From: a virus
Strand: one strand, 5' to 3'
Virus record (IMG/VR): IMGVR_UViG_3300030329_003710
Location: 1-26,822 of that record
DNA length: 26,822 bases
Part shown: positions 7,492-15,479 of the stretch, piece by piece
Numbering within the stretch: the first letter of the stretch is position 1
How the letters are laid out: every line of letters starts with the position of its first letter
The notes under the pieces: generated by a model
The model's input: the letters and a program-made list of their open reading frames with translations, nothing else
The model's database searches: none
Told to the model about the DNA's origin: nothing
Program-made: the position numbers and the translations under genes

Positions 7492-7700
7492 CAAAGATCA
7501 CAGACGACCCGTCTTTTGAGGATGCGGTCAAATATTTGCGCACGACCGTCTACAACCGCACCCTGATCAAGGAGCTGACCTTGCGCAGGGAAACCGCGCT
7601 GGGAGAGTTGTCGAGGGCTGAAACGGAGCGAGACGTGTTCAAGGTAGTTGGACGCATTGATGCGTTTGAAGAGCTGATCTCCAGCTTGCGCGACGAATAG
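7488..7700 (+). CDS. small helical hypothetical protein
   Basis: This is a 70-residue, all-helical looking protein with a heptad-like charged pattern (RRETALGELSRAETERDVFKVVGRIDAFEELI). It starts at an ATGA overlap with the portal stop. Small coiled proteins between portal and scaffold are common in phage head modules and may help assembly, but no family is recognised here. After it, 7701-7753 holds only a 4-bp hairpin (GGAC/GTCC, 7704-7715) and the AGAGG before the scaffold gene. Confidence 0.6.
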   Translation: MTKITDDPSFEDAVKYLRTTVYNRTLIKELTLRRETALGELSRAETERDVFKVVGRIDAFEELISSLRDE

Positions 7701-7753
7701 TTTGGACAGTCGTCCTTAATATGACCTCACGCAAACGTCCGGGCGAGTAGAGG

Positions 7754-8782
7754 ATGCAACAAACAAAGAACGAAACGGCAAGCGTGGATGCCGGAACAGA
7801 AAACACCACGGGACATACAGAGGCACAAGACGACGCAGTCAGTCCTGACCAACTTGTTGAAATGCTTCTGGACCAAACCGATCAACCTGAAGGCAACCCT
7901 GGTCCCGAGGATGGACTGGGCGAACCGGAGGAAGAGTCGGCGCAAACTGCTGAAGCAGACTTGGATCTTCTGACCGAGGAGCAACTCGAGCAACTGGCAG
8001 AGCAGATGAATTCGCGTGGTGCTGAACGCATCGCGCAGCTGATCCGCGAACGCAAGCAACTCCAGTCGCAACTCGATCAACTTAGCGAGAAGGAGAATCC
8101 CCTTGAGGAAGAACCTTCTGCGGAATCCAACCCGTTCAACGAGATCGATTCAACTGACGACCTTCGCAAGAAGTATTCGGAAGTCTCTGAAATGGTCGAG
8201 TGGGCAAGCGAGCTTCTTGACGATCACGACGACGAGCACCGGGACACGGTGATTCACGAAGAGGATGGGCAAGAGTTCACCAAGGGGCAGATCCGCAAGT
8301 TGTTACGAAGCGCCAGGAAAGCAAAAGACCAGCATCTTCCAGCGAGGTTTGAGCAACTCCAACAGAAGGAGGAGCTTTTCGCGACCCGGGCGCAATACCG
8401 TAACATTGTGGAAGAAGAATTCGAGTGGGCAAAACAGGAAGACAATCCGATCCGCCAGCGTTTTGAATCAGTGCTCAACAGTGAGGAACTGCAAAACCTG
8501 AGCGAGTCGATGCCAGAACTTCCTTTGATCCTAGCTCACGCAGCGGATTCCATTGCCAGGTCTGAAGCGAGAAAGAAAGGGGACACTCAACACGCGCAAC
8601 CAACGCCGCAGGCACCTGCCTCGCAACGGATGCGCCCACCGAGTAACCCAAGCGGCTCAACCGCTGCTCCCGCCCAGGGAAACAGCAAACCAGCCCAGCG
8701 TCTCGCAGCTTTGCAAGCGCAGTTTGAATCGACAGGCGATCATCACGTTCTTTCAGAGATCCTCGAAATTCAAAATTCATAA
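7754..8782 (+). CDS. capsid scaffold protein
   Basis: This 342-residue protein has the features of internal scaffold proteins that guide HK97-fold procapsid assembly and then leave or are degraded. The N-terminal third is very acidic and low in complexity (residues 1-75). A coiled-coil follows (about 75-120, rich in E, Q and L). The middle is charged and helical. A proline/serine/alanine linker (about 278-313) precedes a short C-terminal helix, the usual capsid-binding element. It has no catalytic motif. It lies directly between portal and major capsid, the standard place. AGAGG sits immediately before the ATG. No head maturation protease is seen in this neighbourhood. Confidence 0.82.
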   Translation: MQQTKNETASVDAGTENTTGHTEAQDDAVSPDQLVEMLLDQTDQPEGNPGPEDGLGEPEEESAQTAEADLDLLTEEQLEQLAEQMNSRGAERIAQLIRERKQLQSQLDQLSEKENPLEEEPSAESNPFNEIDSTDDLRKKYSEVSEMVEWASELLDDHDDEHRDTVIHEEDGQEFTKGQIRKLLRSARKAKDQHLPARFEQLQQKEELFATRAQYRNIVEEEFEWAKQEDNPIRQRFESVLNSEELQNLSESMPELPLILAHAADSIARSEARKKGDTQHAQPTPQAPASQRMRPPSNPSGSTAAPAQGNSKPAQRLAALQAQFESTGDHHVLSEILEIQNS

Positions 8783-8803
8783 CCAAGAAAGGAACCATCA
8801 AAA

Positions 8804-9793
8804 ATGGCATTCTCAGCATCCTACGACAATCCTGCCGCTCCCTCCTCGGGCGCAGCGGTGTCGAACAGGGAGGATCTCACCGATCTTCTCAGCATGCTTT
8901 CGCCGCAGGACACCCCGTTTGTGTCCCTGTGCCCCAAGCGGAAGGCGAAAGCCACCAACCACGAGTGGTCAATAGACAGTCTCGCAAGTCCTGACACCAG
9001 CGGCGTTCTTGAAGCGCAAGACGTGTCAACTTTCGACGACAAGTTTGCAAACAAGCTCCGCATTGGAAACGTGATCCAAGGTTTTCGTCGTTCTTTTGGA
9101 ACGTCGGTTGTCCAGGACGCAGTTTCTTCTGTGCAGAGCAACTTTGCGCAGGCGTCCGTCAAAAGCATTCGCGAGTTGAAGCGGGACATGGAGGCAGCGA
9201 TCTCCAGCGGCAACGACAAGGTTGTCGGAAGCGGTAGCGCCAAGGCGCAACTTCGCGGCATGTTCAAGTATGTCTCTACTTCTCCAGGTAGCGACATTCC
9301 TTCGCTTTACACGCCAGCGAGTGCGCAGGTCATCAGCAACCCCGCAAGCAACATCCTGACAGAAGCGCTTCTCAACAGTGCTCTTGCCTCGATGTACAAT
9401 ACGTCTGGAGTGCTCAACAATGTCACCATGATCGCGGACACCGGGGTCAGGGAGGACGTTGCGGACTTCGTCAGGACCGGCGGATCGACTGACTCGCGGC
9501 AATACAACATCAACGGAACGGCAAAGACCGTCACGCTTGCTGTTGACGTGTACAACAGTGATTTCGGCAAGATCAACGTGGTGAATTCAAACCCCGATAC
9601 GTCCGCCGATTCAACCAACCATGATCGCGCTTTGATTGTGAACCTCGACTACGTCGGTCTGGCGTCTCTCATTCCTCTTCGTCAGGAAGAGCTGGAGAAC
9701 CAGGGTGCCGGTCGCCGGGGGTATGCAGAAGCCTGGGCGACGCTTGAGTGCTTGCAACCGCAGGCTCACGCCAGCGTGGATCTCAACAAGTAG
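8804..9793 (+). CDS. major capsid protein (DUF5309/SU10-like, HK97 fold)
   Basis: This is the shell subunit. The 329 residues match the DUF5309/SU10-type major capsid family. The N-terminus has NREDLTDLLSMLSPQDTPFVSL, KRKAKATNHEWSIDSLASP and RIGNVIQGFRRSFGTS. The middle has SIRELKRDMEAAISSGNDK, typical of the spine helix and E-loop region. The C-terminus has YVGLASLIPLRQEEL and YAEAWATLECLQPQAHA. A good Shine-Dalgarno (AAAGGAA) precedes ATG 8804. Family members form HK97-fold capsids without a long N-terminal delta domain. The order scaffold, capsid, decoration protein supports the call. Confidence 0.92.
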   Translation: MAFSASYDNPAAPSSGAAVSNREDLTDLLSMLSPQDTPFVSLCPKRKAKATNHEWSIDSLASPDTSGVLEAQDVSTFDDKFANKLRIGNVIQGFRRSFGTSVVQDAVSSVQSNFAQASVKSIRELKRDMEAAISSGNDKVVGSGSAKAQLRGMFKYVSTSPGSDIPSLYTPASAQVISNPASNILTEALLNSALASMYNTSGVLNNVTMIADTGVREDVADFVRTGGSTDSRQYNINGTAKTVTLAVDVYNSDFGKINVVNSNPDTSADSTNHDRALIVNLDYVGLASLIPLRQEELENQGAGRRGYAEAWATLECLQPQAHASVDLNK

Positions 9794-9810
9794 AAAAGGA
9801 GAACACTGAC

Positions 9811-10278
9811 ATGAGCAAACTTGTAAGTCTTACAAACCAGGACGCCGCGAACGGTTACACCAAACTGTTTGTCGTTACCCATGAGGATCTGACCGAAACT
9901 TCAGATTCTACCGCGCAAACTCTGACGGTGCCAGTCACCGCAGGGCAAATCGTGACCCACGTCAGCTACCGTCTGGTGACTGCCTTCAATGACTCTGGCG
10001 GCGGCGATGAGCTGGACGTTGAAGTCGGAGATGGTGCCGATCCGAATGGATACATGGCGGATTCGGAGTGTGACATTCACACTGACCAGACCCCAGCAAG
10101 TTTTGGGCACGGAAATGGTGCTCTGACTGCTGCTGGCGGGAAGGTTTATACCGCAGCGGACACGATTGACTTCATCTTCAAGCCTGATCGGGCAACCGGC
10201 ACTGCATACAACCTTGCCGAGTTGAACGCAGGAGAGATTCATTTCTTCCTGCGCATTCTCGATCTCGCTGAGCGATAG
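9811..10278 (+). CDS. putative capsid decoration or head protein
   Basis: This 155-residue protein is rich in glycine, aspartate, serine and threonine with a beta-sandwich pattern (QTLTVPVTAGQIVTHVSYRL, DELDVEVGDG, YTAADTIDFIFKP). Proteins of this size and look lying straight after the major capsid gene are often capsid decoration (cement) proteins. This is by position and composition, not by a diagnostic motif. ATG 9811 has AAGGAG about nine bases upstream, which decides the start against a longer upstream reading at 9748 that would run into the capsid gene. Two hairpins follow its stop. Confidence 0.65.
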   Translation: MSKLVSLTNQDAANGYTKLFVVTHEDLTETSDSTAQTLTVPVTAGQIVTHVSYRLVTAFNDSGGGDELDVEVGDGADPNGYMADSECDIHTDQTPASFGHGNGALTAAGGKVYTAADTIDFIFKPDRATGTAYNLAELNAGEIHFFLRILDLAER

Positions 10279-10280
10279 AT

Positions 10281-10297
10281 TTGGTTCGTCCAACCAA
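10281..10297 (+). other. small upstream hairpin
   Basis: A perfect 6-bp inverted repeat TTGGTT (10281-10286) and AACCAA (10292-10297) has a five-base loop. It starts just after the decoration gene stop and lies two bases before a much stronger hairpin. It may help shape or stabilise the end of the capsid mRNA. Confidence 0.4.
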
Positions 10298-10299
10298 TA

Positions 10300-10335
10300 C
10301 CCCCGCTCGACAGATTGATTTCTGTCGGGCGGGGG
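10300..10335 (+). terminator. strong hairpin after the capsid genes, possible terminator or RNA processing and regulatory element
   Basis: A 14-bp stem pairs CCCCCGCTCGACAG (10300-10313) with CTGTCGGGCGGGGG (10322-10335). Thirteen pairs are Watson-Crick and one is T-G. The loop is ATTGATTT. No T-run follows, so it is not a textbook intrinsic terminator. The 3' arm's GGGGG lies about nine bases before the ATG at 10345 and is the only nearby candidate ribosome-binding sequence, so folding would hide it. It may protect the abundant head mRNA, weaken transcription downstream, or limit translation of the next gene. Confidence 0.6.
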
Positions 10336-10344
10336 ATTCCTCAA

Positions 10345-10635
10345 ATGGAAATTCTCGAAGGAGTCACAAAAGCTCTTGAGCAAGAGCTGCGCTGGGGATC
10401 GAACCTGCTGAAGCAGCGGGAGCGTGTGATCAACCAGCAGGCTAGCAGGCAGGCGCGATATCACAAAAAAGACGTGCGCTTCAAAAAGCAGAAAACAATG
10501 AATCACGTCGGGACGATTCCGGCGGAAGAGTTTTTTGCGTTTGCAACCAACCCGAAATACAAGGGCTGCTGGTCCGACGACGGGTTCCTCAAGGACTACT
10601 TCAAGCGCAACCCGCATTTGCGCAGCAACAGATAG
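10345..10635 (+). CDS. basic hypothetical neck or head-associated protein
   Basis: This 96-residue, strongly basic helical protein has a glutamine, arginine and lysine-rich N-terminal half (ALEQELRWGSNLLKQRERV) and ends with CWSDDGFLKDYFKRNPHLR. I recognise no characterised family. Similar small proteins are seen between capsid and connector genes in related phages. ATG 10345 is preferred to the in-frame TTG at 10315 because that TTG lies inside the hairpin loop. The next gene starts immediately after its TAG. The G-run in the hairpin's 3' arm is its likely ribosome-binding site. Confidence 0.6.
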   Translation: MEILEGVTKALEQELRWGSNLLKQRERVINQQASRQARYHKKDVRFKKQKTMNHVGTIPAEEFFAFATNPKYKGCWSDDGFLKDYFKRNPHLRSNR

Positions 10636-11559
10636 ATGTCCCAAGTTGAGACATACGCCAACCTGGTTTCTCTTATTGAGAGCTACCACGGAGCTACGCT
10701 CATCGACATCGAAAAGACAAGGGTGCGGCACCTAGTCAATGCGCGTGCCCGCTCTGCCTACCGCGAATCCGATCTTTGGGAGCAATTCCTTGTGACCGGG
10801 GAGGAGCGCATAGTCAATGATTCGGACTCAACGAGGCTGTATGTCCCTTTCCAAGGGACGACGTCTGCAACGGCAGGTGTGACCTCAACAAAATCAGGAG
10901 ACATAGACACCGTTCTGCGGGCACACGATGCCAACCCGTTTGCGACTAAAAGTGTGCGCGAATATGAAGTGTTCATGGGCAAAGACGGGGTTGAGCTGCC
11001 TGGATACAAGGTGACCTACGGTGCTGAAACCGGCATGACCGCATTGAACGGCGGATCTCCCAATTACCAGTTCTTAACGTCAGACAAGCGCGATGCCATT
11101 ACCGGGGGCACAATAAGCGTCACAGGCGTTGTTACGAGCGACGGCACGGCGACTGACGCCTTAGTCAATGACACGCACACGCTGACCAACGTCAGCTACT
11201 TGACCGACTCCCAGACTTACTTAGACATTTCATTGGCGACCACTATTTCGTCAGTAAACATCAGTTCTGCGAAAATCAAATTTCCGGTCGTTTTTCTGAC
11301 GTATAAACGGCAACTCACCGAAATTTACGGGGACCAGATTGGCGACACGACCAACATTCCGTTGGAGTGGAAAGACTATATCGCGCTGGGTGTCTACGCG
11401 GACATGCTTGCGAGCGACGGGTTCCACGAGAAGTCTTTGGCGTGGGAAGGAAGGGCAAACAAGGCACTCCAGAGGGAGCTTGAGCGCATTGACAGGAACC
11501 GGGCGCACCAATTCGTGAACCATCGCGTCAGAACGCACGCGAGCAACCAAGCAAGATAA
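10636..11559 (+). CDS. putative head-tail connector (adaptor/neck) protein with beta-rich insert
   Basis: This 307-residue protein starts with a helix-rich segment (VSLIESYHGATLIDIEKTRV). It carries a beta-rich, serine and threonine-rich middle (about 130-225, including GGTISVTGVVTSDGTATDA) and ends in helices (LEWKDYIALGVYADMLASDG, then ALQRELERIDRNRAHQF). Helix, insert, helix with a C-terminal YADMLxxDG-like helix fits the adaptor proteins that join portal to tail nozzle in podoviruses. The placement between head genes and the nozzle gene supports it. No motif proves it. ATG 10636 directly follows the upstream stop; its TAA overlaps the next ATG (TAATG). Confidence 0.55.
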   Translation: MSQVETYANLVSLIESYHGATLIDIEKTRVRHLVNARARSAYRESDLWEQFLVTGEERIVNDSDSTRLYVPFQGTTSATAGVTSTKSGDIDTVLRAHDANPFATKSVREYEVFMGKDGVELPGYKVTYGAETGMTALNGGSPNYQFLTSDKRDAITGGTISVTGVVTSDGTATDALVNDTHTLTNVSYLTDSQTYLDISLATTISSVNISSAKIKFPVVFLTYKRQLTEIYGDQIGDTTNIPLEWKDYIALGVYADMLASDGFHEKSLAWEGRANKALQRELERIDRNRAHQFVNHRVRTHASNQAR

Positions 11560-11702
11560 TGCCACAAGGACCAGGAACTTACGGAAGCAAAGTCGGAAGA
11601 CCTGCGAAGAAGAAAAAAGCAAAAAGCGTTTTGAGCAAACTTTTGCCGTCTGGGCAGATGCAAAAAAAGAGACTGCGGAAGATGATTGGCGGCGGACGAT
11701 AG
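11559..11702 (+). CDS. very small basic phage protein
   Basis: This is a 47-residue, lysine and arginine-rich protein, starting MPQGPGTYGSKVGRPAKKKK and ending with KKRLRKMIGGGR. Its ATG overlaps the connector's stop (TAATG). Small proteins with an N-terminal MPxGxGxYGxxxGRP pattern and a poly-lysine stretch recur in tailed phages and can be mistaken for noise because of their length. It may bind DNA or be a minor virion component; the function is unknown. Confidence 0.6.
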   Translation: MPQGPGTYGSKVGRPAKKKKAKSVLSKLLPSGQMQKKRLRKMIGGGR

Positions 11703-11725
11703 ACACCGTCTGCGATCATTTCTTC

Positions 11726-11983
11726 ATGGGTCAGGGAGCTACAGCAAGCAGTCTCACCGCAGTCAACGGTGCGGTGATGATCGATGATACAGCAGCGCAC
11801 ACTGGATCGTTTATGGCAATTCAAGTTATTGGAGGCGCAGGGGCAGTCATCAACAACAGCGGAACAACTTCAAACATCGATGACTTTGACGCAACCATCA
11901 CCCTGGATTCCGGGCAGACCATTTACGGACGCTTCAGTCAGATCACTCTAAGTTCCGGCAAGGTGCTTGCCTACAAGCGATGA
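11726..11983 (+). CDS. small beta-rich putative virion protein
   Basis: This 85-residue protein has a mostly beta pattern (SFMAIQVIGGAGAVINNSG, DATITLDSGQTIYGRFSQ, ITLSSGKVLAYKR). The layout, AHTGSFMAI near the middle and GKVLAY at the end, is one I associate with a common family of small phage structural proteins of unknown exact role found in neck or tail clusters. The start ATG has no clear Shine-Dalgarno. The stop TGA (11981-11983) is one base before the ATG of the nozzle gene. Confidence 0.6.
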   Translation: MGQGATASSLTAVNGAVMIDDTAAHTGSFMAIQVIGGAGAVINNSGTTSNIDDFDATITLDSGQTIYGRFSQITLSSGKVLAYKR

Positions 11984-11984
11984 G

Positions 11985-14189
11985 ATGCCCCTCGACAGTC
12001 CAGTCCTATCTGACGGAGACACTGGTTTCCGCGCACTAGTTTCCAGACTGCGACCGTCTCAGTTGCAACCCGGGGACGTTGCTGTTTCCCGCAATCTTCG
12101 TTTTGACGAAAACGGTTCTGCTAAAGTCCGCGAGGGTTACATCAACAAGTCGGGCACCCTGCTGACCACGACAATCCTGCCGACTCTAAAAGCAACCGGG
12201 GATGCGACCCAGGGAGCGCTTTTCCTGATTGGGGAGGTAGATATCACGGCAATGGCGTTGGTCAACTCGACCGGTCTGGTCACAGTTACAACTGCCGCTC
12301 CGTGGATTGGTTCTAATCCTGGCATGACAGTTTTGGTGAACATTTCCGGCAACTTTGCAGGAAAGACAGCAGATCCAACTGGCAACCGCATCGCGACTTA
12401 TGTGTCGGCAACCCAGTTTACTTTTCCTTTGAGTGGAGCGGACGAGACGTTCAACGTCAGCGACAACGAAGTGGTTGGGTCATTTAAGTTGACCGGCGGG
12501 GTCAACGCGATTTACGGAGCAGGCAGGTTTTCTGATCCAAACAGCTCCAATGACGACTACGTCATTATCGCAAACAACCAGAGCGCAACAGCGGTCAAGC
12601 TAAGCACGGGAGCAAAGACAACCATTGCCTACCCGGCAGGGGTTACAGTCTCGTCGGACTGCCAGGTTCAGCAGGAGTTTGACGTCGTTATGTTGCGAGC
12701 GGACGGCATGACAAGCATGCAGTTCGATCCTGACGACGGCAGTACAGGGCTGGGCGGGACTCCTGCTTTCACCAAGGTGTCTTCAGGAACTTACACGCAA
12801 CCCACTGAGATCAGCGGCACTGCAACCATCGGCAATAACGGCAAGGTGTCGATTGCATCTACTGGGCACGGACTTTCCACTGGAGAGAAAGTTTCTATTC
12901 GCGCTGAGTTTGCGACCGAGTTGTCCATTGGGGACGAATACATTGTCACCAAGGACAACGACAACACGTTCCACTTCTACGCAGAGGTTGATGACACTGG
13001 CACTGGCGGAACCGTTGTTGTCCGCAAAAGAGTGTCTATGGGCGGCGGATACATTCATTCTCCTGCCGCCGCCTGGGGAACGTATCACCAGCGCAGAGTG
13101 TTTCTGCCGTATACTCATGACAGCGCCGCCTCTCCGTCCAGGCGGACGCCTGCCATCTACGATGAACTGATTGCGTCAGACGTTCTCGACAACAACACTT
13201 TCGATCCGGTTTCCAACCAGTTCAGAATTACCGCTGGAACTGCTGACTTCATTGTTGGAGCGCAACCCTTTGACGACGACCGGTTGGTTGTGTTTAATCG
13301 CAACTCAATCCACCAGCTTCTGGGGGTGTCTGGCAGTCTGCTGGACGTGCGCACCAATATGCTGACTGACGAAGTTGGATGCGTTGCGCGAAAAACGATT
13401 GTTACCTACGCCAACCAGATTCTTTTTTTGAGCGACGATGGGGTCTACGCGATTTCCTATGTTGACGCGCTCAACCTGCGCGGAACTGAGCAACCGTTGA
13501 GCGAGGCAATTGACGCAGAGATTAGCCGCATCAACACCACTTATGCTGACAAGGCGGTCGCCTGTTATCACAACAACCGCTACTGGTTGGCAGTCCCAAC
13601 CGGCACCAGCGCAATCAACAACGAAATCTTCGTTTACAACTTCCTGAACAGGGGCTGGGAGAGCATCGACACATTCAACGCAATCAACTGGGGGGTTGTG
13701 GACTTTGTGACTGCCCGGTCCGGCAAACTAAACGAGCTATACGCAATCACAGAAGAGGGCGGGGTTTTTCAGATCACCAACACGGGGTTGGCAATGGACA
13801 CCATTCCAGAATCCGCAGGCAGCAGCGACGAGACAACATTCGTCATTCCCGCTTCTTTGCGCACCCGCGCCTACACTCATGGCACTCTTGAGCGGAAGCG
13901 TTTTAACCACATTGACGCGCACATTGCCAGTGACCCTGGTTACGCTTCAAACGGGACATTGAAAATCGTCACGGAAGATCCAGACCAGGAGATCACAATA
14001 GGCACGTTGTCAGACCGGCTCGGATCGTTTCTTGATTCAGGCGAAGGCGCATCTATTCGCGCCCGCACAGGCAATCCCCGAGGATTCAGTGCGCAGATTG
14101 AATGGACCCCGACATCCGGGCGACCAGAGTTTCGCGCCGTGTCTGTTCGCGCGACTTCGACCTTTAACAAACCAACCTCAACGACTTAA
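11985..14189 (+). CDS. tail nozzle / tail tubular protein B-like
   Basis: This 734-residue protein is the likely tail nozzle (T7 gp12 or P22 gp10 type), which forms the lower tail tube below the adaptor. The N-terminus (ALVSRLRPSQLQPGDVAVSR, then RFDENGSAKVREGY) is typical of these proteins. The rest is strand-rich with beta-propeller-like blades (DDRLVVFNRNSIHQLLG, NQILFLSDDGVYAISY, YHNNRYWLAVPTG). Two inserted beta domains with the TGHGLSTGEKVSI type of motif are visible, at about 88-153 and 275-350. ATG 11985 is used rather than the in-frame TTG 11967, which lies inside the previous gene. The chance that it is another structural tail protein is modest. Confidence 0.75.
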   Translation: MPLDSPVLSDGDTGFRALVSRLRPSQLQPGDVAVSRNLRFDENGSAKVREGYINKSGTLLTTTILPTLKATGDATQGALFLIGEVDITAMALVNSTGLVTVTTAAPWIGSNPGMTVLVNISGNFAGKTADPTGNRIATYVSATQFTFPLSGADETFNVSDNEVVGSFKLTGGVNAIYGAGRFSDPNSSNDDYVIIANNQSATAVKLSTGAKTTIAYPAGVTVSSDCQVQQEFDVVMLRADGMTSMQFDPDDGSTGLGGTPAFTKVSSGTYTQPTEISGTATIGNNGKVSIASTGHGLSTGEKVSIRAEFATELSIGDEYIVTKDNDNTFHFYAEVDDTGTGGTVVVRKRVSMGGGYIHSPAAAWGTYHQRRVFLPYTHDSAASPSRRTPAIYDELIASDVLDNNTFDPVSNQFRITAGTADFIVGAQPFDDDRLVVFNRNSIHQLLGVSGSLLDVRTNMLTDEVGCVARKTIVTYANQILFLSDDGVYAISYVDALNLRGTEQPLSEAIDAEISRINTTYADKAVACYHNNRYWLAVPTGTSAINNEIFVYNFLNRGWESIDTFNAINWGVVDFVTARSGKLNELYAITEEGGVFQITNTGLAMDTIPESAGSSDETTFVIPASLRTRAYTHGTLERKRFNHIDAHIASDPGYASNGTLKIVTEDPDQEITIGTLSDRLGSFLDSGEGASIRARTGNPRGFSAQIEWTPTSGRPEFRAVSVRATSTFNKPTSTT

Positions 14190-14193
14190 CACG

Positions 14194-14982
14194 ATGGCAG
14201 ACCAATTTACGGCAGGCGAATCCTTTGCGGAGGACGAGCAACTCACCCACACCAAGCTCAACCGGGCGCAGACGAATCTCAAGTTTACCGACGACGCAGT
14301 TGACGGCACAACCTTGCAGCGCTCCGGTGAAAAACTTGCAGTCAAAAATGGCGGTATCGACACTGACCAACTCAACGATGCTGCGGTAGAGACTGCAAAG
14401 ATCAACGATGGCGCGGTGGAAACTGCAAAAATCAACGACGGTGCGGTAACCAACGCAAAGCTGGGTGCGGATGCTGTTAATGGCGACAAGATTGCAGACA
14501 ACGCAATTGATTCTGAGCACTACACCGATGCAAGCATTGACCAAGAGCATCTCAACAATGACGTCATTACCGGACAAGGAGCATTAAGCGCAACCCCTAG
14601 TCTGACCGACACAATTTTGATTTCTGATGCCGATGATGCAGGGAATCTGAAAAAGATTGAGCTGATGAAGCACCTGCCTCTGCCGAGAGCGTATGGGATA
14701 CTGAAAATGACAGGGTATGGCGTCGCAACGGGAGACGCTAAGTCTCTTTACAACTGCACTTGCACGGCGGCAAGTAGCCTTACTTACACGTTTGATTTAG
14801 GCAGCAACATGAGCAGTGCGGATTACACTGTGCTGGCGCAACAGCATAGCACGGTAGCCTGGGACGATGAAGACGACAACGTCACGGTTGAAATTGATGA
14901 CGAAAACACCTTTAAGATTCACATTGCCACTCATCTCTCACCGTATCACGTCAGCTTTGCCGTCTTTGGAACGCTAGCTTGA
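14194..14982 (+). CDS. tail fibre-like protein with decapeptide repeats
   Basis: This 262-residue protein has an N-terminal attachment-like segment (MADQFTAGESFAEDEQLTHT). Seven tandem 10-residue repeats follow (residues 53-122), with pattern xAVxxxKIxD; the second and third are AAVETAKIND and GAVETAKIND. The C-terminal domain is beta-rich (about 165-262). Repeats of this type form trimeric beta-helical or fibrous shafts in phage fibres, and the C-terminal domain would bind the host surface. It is short for a receptor-binding fibre. The gene follows the nozzle gene by four bases. Its TGA overlaps the next ATG. Confidence 0.72.
   Translation: MADQFTAGESFAEDEQLTHTKLNRAQTNLKFTDDAVDGTTLQRSGEKLAVKNGGIDTDQLNDAAVETAKINDGAVETAKINDGAVTNAKLGADAVNGDKIADNAIDSEHYTDASIDQEHLNNDVITGQGALSATPSLTDTILISDADDAGNLKKIELMKHLPLPRAYGILKMTGYGVATGDAKSLYNCTCTAASSLTYTFDLGSNMSSADYTVLAQQHSTVAWDDEDDNVTVEIDDENTFKIHIATHLSPYHVSFAVFGTLA
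14350..14559 (+). repeat. seven tandem 30-base coding repeats in the fibre gene
   Basis: Seven in-frame 30-base units encode decapeptides. Units two and three (14380-14409 and 14410-14439) are the most alike, while the outer ones have drifted at base and residue level. Unequal crossing-over or slippage could change the shaft length. Confidence 0.7.
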
Positions 14983-15479
14983 TGGAACTTGAGGCTGGAC
15001 ACGTTGCAGCCTGGCTGGAGCAGGGCGAGCTTCCGCCCAGCACGCAGTGGCTGTTTGATGAGCTTTATAAATTCACGACCTCAAGCGAAGAAAACGAATA
15101 CGTCCTTGAGCATTTTGAGCCGTCGGTGGTCAAGACGCTCATAGCGTATCATTACCTGAAAAAGACTCTGATTTACCACACGACTGAGGGCGCGGTAGAC
15201 GGTCTGGTAATGTGGTATCGATGCAACGAGCAATGGGACTGGGACGACATCGTCGAATGGACTCCAGACGACCCAAACGGCAATTGCTACTTTCTGGCGT
15301 TTGTTTGGGCAAAGGGAAACGCGCTTCGACGCATGACCCTGGAGCTGATTGACCGTCAGCCTGAAGTAATTAGAGGCAGATTGTTTGGGTGCCGGGAAAG
15401 GCACAACGGACCACGGGTTGTAGAATACGACCAAAGGTTACTTGTGAAAATATTGCAGAATCATGGGCGGAAAAAGTAG
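14982..15479 (+). CDS. GNAT-like acyltransferase-fold protein
   Basis: This 165-residue protein has the strand order of small phage proteins with an acetyltransferase-like fold: LIYHTTEGAVDGLVMWYRCN (strand pair), a central strand NCYFLAFVWAKGNALRRMTL where the acyl-CoA pyrophosphate loop usually lies, then RGRLFGCRERHNG and a final helix. T7 gp13-type assembly proteins have such a fold and help place internal proteins, which fits its position between fibre and internal-protein genes. There is no clear Q/RxxGxG/A acetyl-CoA loop, so catalysis is doubtful. Start ATG 14982 overlaps the fibre stop (TGATG). The 3' end overlaps the next gene by 17 bases. Confidence 0.45.
   Translation: MELEAGHVAAWLEQGELPPSTQWLFDELYKFTTSSEENEYVLEHFEPSVVKTLIAYHYLKKTLIYHTTEGAVDGLVMWYRCNEQWDWDDIVEWTPDDPNGNCYFLAFVWAKGNALRRMTLELIDRQPEVIRGRLFGCRERHNGPRVVEYDQRLLVKILQNHGRKK

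Noticed and set aside
7701-7753. A promoter or terminator between the small helical gene and the scaffold gene
   Set aside because: TAATAT near 7718 has no properly spaced -35 box, and the GGAC/GTCC hairpin is only four pairs.
9901-10731. A 276-codon - strand open frame across the decoration gene and hairpins
   Set aside because: It runs through three + strand genes and both hairpins and has no recognisable domains. The + strand genes have proper ribosome-binding sites and the expected order.
14350-14559. CRISPR-like array
   Set aside because: The repeats are contiguous, in frame and without unique spacers; they encode fibre repeats.
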